NCBI RefSeq assembly: GCF_020283565.1
Contig: NC_060060.1
Span: forward strand, 44,814,015-44,878,014
DNA length: 64,000 nucleotides
Source: Trifolium pratense
Taxonomy: Eukaryota > Streptophyta > Magnoliopsida > Fabales > Fabaceae
Direction: 5' to 3'
Of this stretch, positions 58,809 through 64,000 are shown one piece after another. The notes beneath the pieces were generated by a model, which was not told the origin of the DNA, did no database searches, and saw only the letters and a program-made list of their open reading frames with translations. Position numbers and translations under genes: made by a program. Every line of letters begins with the position of its first letter. The first letter of the stretch is position 1.

Positions 58809-59131
58809 CTCCCTCTAGTCGTTTTTATAAGAAATATTTTGAGAAAAAAGTTTGTTCTTTTTTATAAGAAACTTTGATTAATTTTCAAATATTTTAAAAT
58901 GTTTAATTTCACTCTTATAAAAAAAAATGTTTAATTTCACTTATACCCTTATTTATTATGAAAGAGACTACTAAAAATAAGTAAGTTAGTTGAATTAAGA
59001 GTAATTAAATGAGGGTATACATGGAATACATTTAAATTTATTTGAGTATTAAATGAATATATCTATGTGAAACGTGCTTCCTTGGTCTGTGTAATTTTTC
59101 AAAGTGTTCATTATAAAAAGGGCCGGAGGAA
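58809..59131. mobile_element. Stowaway-like MITE
   Basis: The left end CTCCCTCTAGTCGTTTTTATA and right end TTATAAAAAGGGCCGGAGGAAT are inverted; TA precedes the left end. The microsatellite begins at the right end. A poly-T run lies just upstream (58735-58764). Confidence 0.6.
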
Positions 59132-59165
59132 TTATTATTATTATTATTATTATTATTTTGACAGA

Positions 59166-59201
<36 letters not shown>

Positions 59202-59217
59202 TTTTTTTTTTTATGTA

Positions 59218-59291
<74 letters not shown>
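59131..59291. repeat. (ATT)n microsatellite
   Basis: Three blocks of ATT/TTA trinucleotides (59131-59158, 59167-59200, 59219-59291) interrupted by a short spacer and a poly-T run. Confidence 0.95.
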
Positions 59292-59294
<3 letters not shown>

Positions 59295-59835
59295 ATTTGG
59301 TTCTCAAAATAAGAACACCTAGTAATTTAGATTTAGACTCAAAATAGAGTGAGGTGTTTCGAAAATTTAGAGTTTGTTCGTGAGATACTAAAATTTGATA
59401 AAAAAATTGTTTATGTCAAAAATTGAATTCGACTTCGATTAAATAACTCCCGATAGAAAAAATTCATTAATCACTTGAGCTTAACTACGTAATTTTTGAT
59501 TTCTTATTTTTTACGATAATATTTGACTTTATTTAATATTATTAATTAGACGTATATTTGTCCACAACTCCTAGTTTAACTGGCAAAAAATGCCGAAATT
59601 GTTAGGTTGAATGTCATGACTATGGTTACTCGATCTCCCTCATTTGTGTGTGTGAGTTTATGATTCATCTATGTACCAAAAATAAAATAAAATAGACGTA
59701 TATTTAAGAAAACACAACATTCCATCTTTTGGTGTTTCTTGTGCTTCTTAAGCGGCTTGGTCATTTCATATTTTACTTTTTCGCTACTTAAGTAGTAGAT
59801 GTTATAAAAATGAGAAATTTTTTGACAAATTTCAA
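59292..59835. other. Intergenic, no gene seen
   Basis: 59320-59530 shows distant similarity to 50040-50250 (upstream of CBF unit 1), suggesting that the third CBF unit once extended to here. Nothing else was recognised. Confidence 0.35.
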
Positions 59836-60564
59836 AAACCCTGCCTGCTACCCTAAGTAGTCAATTATTGGTGGTCAGATCTCCTGCCTCAGTCAAAGCC
59901 CTACCGAGTGGTTAATTTTGATCGGCCACTTATGCGACCATGTCATAGCTTTATAACCTTTTGAAAATTCTACATATACTCCCTTTTCTCTTCTCTTCTC
60001 CCTCCTCTCATTTCTTATGTTTTTTTTCTTTCTTTGGTCATAGTTATAGTTAGTTTAGTTTTATTTTTCTCATTTCGTCTGTAAACAGCCGCATAGTCTG
60101 TCGTCGACTATTCATACCGTTTTCACTGGTGTTGTTTAGTCATCATGGTTGGGAACGATATGGTAATCGACGAGAGATTTTTAAAACCGATATGACTAGC
60201 CGAAACAGGTTTTACCAAGCTCGACTCTAGAGCTTCCCAGGCGGGACTTTCGCGTACATAAATGGGACTGTTCTATCCTCCTAAACTTTTCGGTTGGAGT
60301 AGCTAAGTGGCTACCTGTAAGACCAAAAACAAAACATGAAGAGGATGCTGAGACATTCTCATATTTTTTGTCGTTATTGTTAATTTGATTAAATTTGATG
60401 TTATTTTCACATCTAACGTGTAATATTTAATTTTTTTTGGAGGAAATTTTCATTCATTTTGAAGTTGAAATAGTTGACGAAATGTACAAGTTGATGTAAT
60501 TTTTCTGTCTAATTTATAAAATTAATTTGCTTTACGTTGTAACAAATTTATTTCACTGTATTTT

Positions 60565-61016
60565 TTATGTTTTGTTTCAATTTTGAGGTGACTTTCGTGT
60601 TATTTTTTTCGTTTCCTGTCACAGACTGGTCTGTTACTTAAGTAGCGGACGACACCAGAACAAAAAATAAAAAAATGCAGATTGTTACTATAAAGAAATA
60701 TTTGATAAAAACAATTATATATTACATTTGGGAATGAAGATTGTAAATTAAAAACATAAATTTAACACAAACAAGACTACGTATCATAGTTTTTTTTATG
60801 TTTTGTGTCAATTTCGATCTGCTTTTACTGTTATCATTTTCGTTTCATGTCACAGACTGGTTCGCTACTTAAGTAGCAGACAACACCAGAACAAAAATTA
60901 AAGAACTCTGACAATTACGATAAATAAATATTCGATAAAAACAATGACATATTACAATGGAAATAAAGATCGTAAATTTAAAACATAAATTTAACACAAA
61001 CAAGACTAAGAATCAG
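60565..61016. repeat. Imperfect tandem duplication of about 220 bp
   Basis: Copy A (60565-60783) and copy B (60786-61016) share TTATGTTTTGT(T/G)TCAATTT, CACAGACTGGT...TACTTAAGTAGC, GACAACACCAGAACAAAAA-like sequence and AAAACATAAATTTAACACAA then ACAAGACTA. Confidence 0.75.
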
Positions 61017-61017
61017 A

Positions 61018-61385
61018 TAAATTTACTGCTTCAACTTCATCCTCTTCAGGTTCAACCATGCAATCCGCGATTTCATTGAAGGTCCTCGGACGGATCAAGC
61101 TTGAACTATAGCTTTAACTGATCTAACCAGCGTAGTGTCTAGATCAATTGATCCCTTCGTACTGTACTGGGAGAAAATAGAGAACATTGTTCTCACATCG
61201 TCGCGTTTTGATGTTTCATGTTGGTGAACAAGACGTATAGTTCCGTTTGAGCAGATCGACAGACGACGATACTCGACATCGACCACCCTTCTTGAATCGT
61301 CGAAGTGGGGATGACTGTTGAGTTGACTCAGCTGGTGCTTCAGATTAACCAGTGTAACATCAACTTGGATCCTAAAAAGGATTCA
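61018..61385 (-). pseudogene. Fragment of a repeat-associated legume protein family
   Basis: On the minus strand the translation reads ...VTLVNLKHQLSQLNSHPHFD, RRVVDVEYRRLSICSNGTIR, DDVRTMFSIFSQYSTKG, DTTLVRSVKAIVQA. After a frameshift near 61097 it continues LIRPRTFNEIADCMVEPEED then EVEAVNLSDS and a stop. I recognise this as a high-copy family in Medicago that accompanies transposase-like/PMD-domain genes. Function is unknown. The N-terminal part of the family is present here and the frame is broken. Confidence 0.6.
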
Positions 61386-61800
61386 GTTTCCAACAGTTGT
61401 AGTAGACTGCAGCTAGGTGGGTGTTTTTTTTAAAAAAATTCTAAAATCTTCATTTTATGAGTTGTGAATGAATGAAAAATGAAACAAAATACCCCGTATT
61501 TATGCAAATTTTGTTGCGTTTTGGACCAAATCATTATGTATTGATTTACTTAAGTAGCGGACCTAGATGGTGGTCTGATTTATTGGGTTTTTGGTAATAG
61601 TCAATGGTGACAAATTTTGATTAGCCACTAGTAGCGGTTGTTACTTTACTTGAACCAATGAAATTGAACCAAAAAGTCTATAAATTGGAACATTTCTTTT
61701 TATTTATTCTCATTCTCTCATTTCTTCTCTCATCATTTTATCGCAAGTTAGTCATAACGATCTCATCTATGTTACTTGAAGACAAATTGAGATTGTTATG

Positions 61801-63192
61801 TGATTACAGTCAATTATATGTTGTTTTTAGTACTAATTTAGGTAGTTTTAATAGCAATTGAAGCCCAAAAGCAAGCAAATACCTGGAAAAGTGAAGTTAC
61901 TTGGCTCAAAAGCAAGAAAAGTGGAAAAAACAGCAAAAAAAGGCAAAAATGTAATAAACAACGCAAGCCATCTTACCTATGATGAGGTCCAGCTTGGCGC
62001 GATGAGAAGACGGTTTAAATTGAAGAAAATCTGTAACAAATCTATTCCATCGTACCACAATGACTTGTCATCGTGGTACAATGATAACCTGAAAAGCACG
62101 TAGAATATCTGGAAGAAATCTTTCATTGTACCACGATATGATCCATCGTTGCCACGATGAGGCGAAAATACAGACCATCGTGGCCACGATGGGTGCGATA
62201 GACGCGCAGAAAAAGCCCAAACCCAGCTGAAAAACTATAAATAGAGCCTTCTTCCTCCACTATTATTCATTCAGAAATCACTCAACAACAGTGATATTCA
62301 CTCTAGAGTTAGGAGAACTCTGAAGAGGAGACAAGGAGAACAAGGAACTCCAAGGCCAATAAGGTTCTTTTCTTTCTGTCTTTGTAATTTATTTTTCCTA
62401 GGTTAGGTGGAGTCGAGGAACTCCCTTACGAATGCTTGGTTTTGTATTTTGTACAATTTGGGTATAAATTCAATTGCTTTCTGATTGCAAACTCTTTTAT
62501 TGTCCGGTTTTATATTTATTTTAATATTGATCACATTAGAATAAAATCTAAGGACCTAGTGGATATCGCATAGGAAACGAAGCTAGTAATCCCGAACGAA
62601 GGACGGTATGCTAGGGCCAAGATGAGACCATTAAATTCAGTATATGAGGTCTTAATATAGGATTAGAACGCATGATAATTTCTACCTGACAGAGTTATAA
62701 CTAGTTAGAGGCACATGTGGCGGCTTATGACACATGGAGCTACTAAGGTAATGATACCAACATTTTTAACAAAAAAGTGGTACCTGGGGCGATGAAACTT
62801 AAATAGAGTAAGGGTAACCACTAACTAGGCTCTGTACAGTTTGTAATAGAAATAGGACATGATATTGCTTCTAACCTATTTTCAACAGTCTAATTCCTGA
62901 TAGAGGGAAAGAAGGGAATAACCACCAAGCAGGAGTAAGGGAGGGATCTGACAACACTTAACCACCCTGCGTGGTCACACACAATATTTACTTTTTTTGT
63001 CATTTAATTTCGGTATTTACTTTCTTGTCATTTAGTATTACCCGCAAAGATACCTTTCAAACAAACAAAGCGAAGACAACTATCGATATTTCTAAGCGAA
63101 ACTAGTAACTTTGACATAATCCCTGTAGAGAACGATAAACTCATCACTTTATTAATTGGTAGAGATTCTGTGCACTTGTAGAACCACCATCA
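61801..63192 (+). mobile_element. Solo LTR with target-site duplication
   Basis: It starts TGATTACAGTCAATTATATG, ends GTAGAACCACCATCA, and is flanked by TTATG on both sides (61796-61800 and 63193-63197). A TATA box (CTATAAATAGAGCC, about 62237) is followed by an expected R/U5 region (CTTTGTAATTTATTTTTCCT). The 5' part carries several ATCGTGG/CCACGAT inverted motifs (62048-62190). It is 1,392 bp long. No internal region or second LTR exists, so it arose by LTR-LTR recombination. The frame 61858-62103 inside is not considered a gene. Confidence 0.85.
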
Positions 63193-63287
63193 TTATGCTA
63201 ATCGACGAAAGACTTATTAGGGGCCTACTCGGATCATCATGAGTAACCGAAAGCGATAAACCCAAATTCATTTTTTTCATTATAACT

Positions 63288-63479
63288 TATAGATACTATT
63301 ATGTGGTCAAGTGATCAAATAATTTGAATTTGGTCACATTCACAAAACAATATCAAATCATTTAATAATTTAAAAAAAAAATATTATTTAATTATTTTTT
63401 AAAATACTTATTTCACTTTTGTGAGGGTGACAAAATCCAAATTATTTGGTCACGTGATCACACAAGAGTATCTCTATAA
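63288..63479. mobile_element. Foldback MITE
   Basis: TTATAGATACTATTATGTGG plus TGATCAAATAATTTGAATTTGGTCAC at the left, with the inverse (GTGACAAAATCCAAATTATT, GTGATCACACAAGAGTATCT) at the right. Confidence 0.65.
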
Positions 63480-64000
63480 CTTATGTAATTTTTCTAACAA
63501 TGAAAAATTTATAATGTTAAAAAATTAATGTTTTTTTTTATTTTTCATAAAATAATTTTCTTAATTTTAAAAAATGTCAACTCAGTTGAACTAAAACCAA
63601 CACGTTTTTCATCAATTTACTTTAATTTAACTTTTGTGAACAAATATTGCAAACATTGGTGCCAGTCAGAGCTCTCAACCTCTTGAGACGATAGCAGCAC
63701 TTTTGCACAATGATATTCTCTTCTTTCCTTTTTCACATTTATTTATGCACCATTTTCTTCTTCCAGTTCTAACTAACTTCACTCATTTTCTTAATTTTTG
63801 TTTTCGAACCAGAATTGTTTTTGTTGACGGAACCACCTTGCCGGACTTCTCCTTCCGCCGTGTTCTTCTTCTTTTCTAATGGTAAGTCGCTTATTATTCC
63901 ATTATTTTGCTCAGTTCATGCTTCGAAATTAAAAATCCCTAATTATTTTTTTTTGAAAACCCTAAATCCAACAATACACCATTTTCAGATAGATTGAATT
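63480..64000. other. Intergenic; possible first exon of a gene beyond the window
   Basis: From about 63700 the sequence becomes CT-rich like a plant 5' UTR, and GCCGTGTTCTTCTTCTTTTC then TAATG|GTAAGTCGC offers a good splice donor at about 63883. No protein can be assigned. Confidence 0.3.

Larger units (their letters stand above)
59836..61800. mobile_element. Repeat element(s) hosting the family fragment
   Basis: TACTTAAGTAGC and GTGGTCAGATC/GTGGTCTGATT motifs recur at about 59850-59950, 60625-60670, 60865-60890 and 61545-61585. The stretch 60140-60210 (GATATGGTAATCGACGAGAG) resembles the DNA just right of the solo LTR (TATGCTAATCGACGAAAGAC at 63195). This suggests two adjacent copies of one element, the second split by the LTR. 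Confidence 0.4.

Noticed and set aside
59067..59312. Poly-Ile/Tyr/Leu open frames
   Set aside because: Translations of the (ATT)n microsatellite.
1..64000. CRISPR array, operons, bacterial-type features
   Set aside because: The sequence is plant nuclear DNA with spliced genes. No regularly spaced repeats of that type are present.

Overview
The window is nuclear DNA of a flowering plant, almost certainly a legume of the Medicago/Trifolium clade. It is AT-rich, its genes are split by GT-AG introns, and its proteins are plant types: a plastid half-size ABC transporter, DREB1/CBF factors, a FAR1-like fragment and ZFWD. It is dense in small inverted-repeat elements, tRNA-derived SINEs and LTR pieces of the kind common in Medicago. 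The species itself is inferred. Layout: 1-8 kb is a cluster of three miR399 hairpins, two on the minus strand and one on the plus strand. Two keep a complete mature sequence and a P1BS (GGATATCC) plus TATA promoter. The third is degenerate and is separated from upstream DNA by a CACTA-ended block (1831-~5626) that carries exon scraps of unrelated host genes. 8-12 kb is repeat-rich: CACTA end, truncated LTR, perfect foldback. 12.2-16.3 kb holds an intact six-exon sorbitol/L-idonate-type zinc dehydrogenase (+), followed by an LRR pseudogene. 19.2-23.2 kb holds a nine-exon CCCH zinc-finger/WD40 (ZFWD) gene (-). 26.7-28.2 kb holds a two-exon DUF1997 gene (+), then a broken FAR1-like gene (-). 30.3-36.3 kb holds a sixteen-exon plastid ABC transporter of the ABCB28 type (-). 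37.8-38.8 kb is a 5'-truncated LINE. 40.8-46.5 kb holds a five-exon PGAP3/Per1-like gene (+) whose presumed catalytic residues are substituted. 47-59 kb is a tandem CBF/DREB1 array (-): two nearly identical intact intronless genes and a third unit that keeps its promoter and 3' flank but has no coding region. Insertions in this array include a complete TRIM retroelement, a hAT-like MITE, a Tourist-like MITE and a long-TIR element. 59.5-63.3 kb contains repeat-family protein fragments and a solo LTR with a perfect target duplication. The genes are not an operon. Two stress-regulatory modules stand out: the phosphate-starvation miR399 cluster and the cold-response CBF array. Both show tandem duplication followed by decay of one member through deletion or transposon insertion. 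Exon boundaries were placed by hand from splice consensus, reading frame and family resemblance; no search was run.
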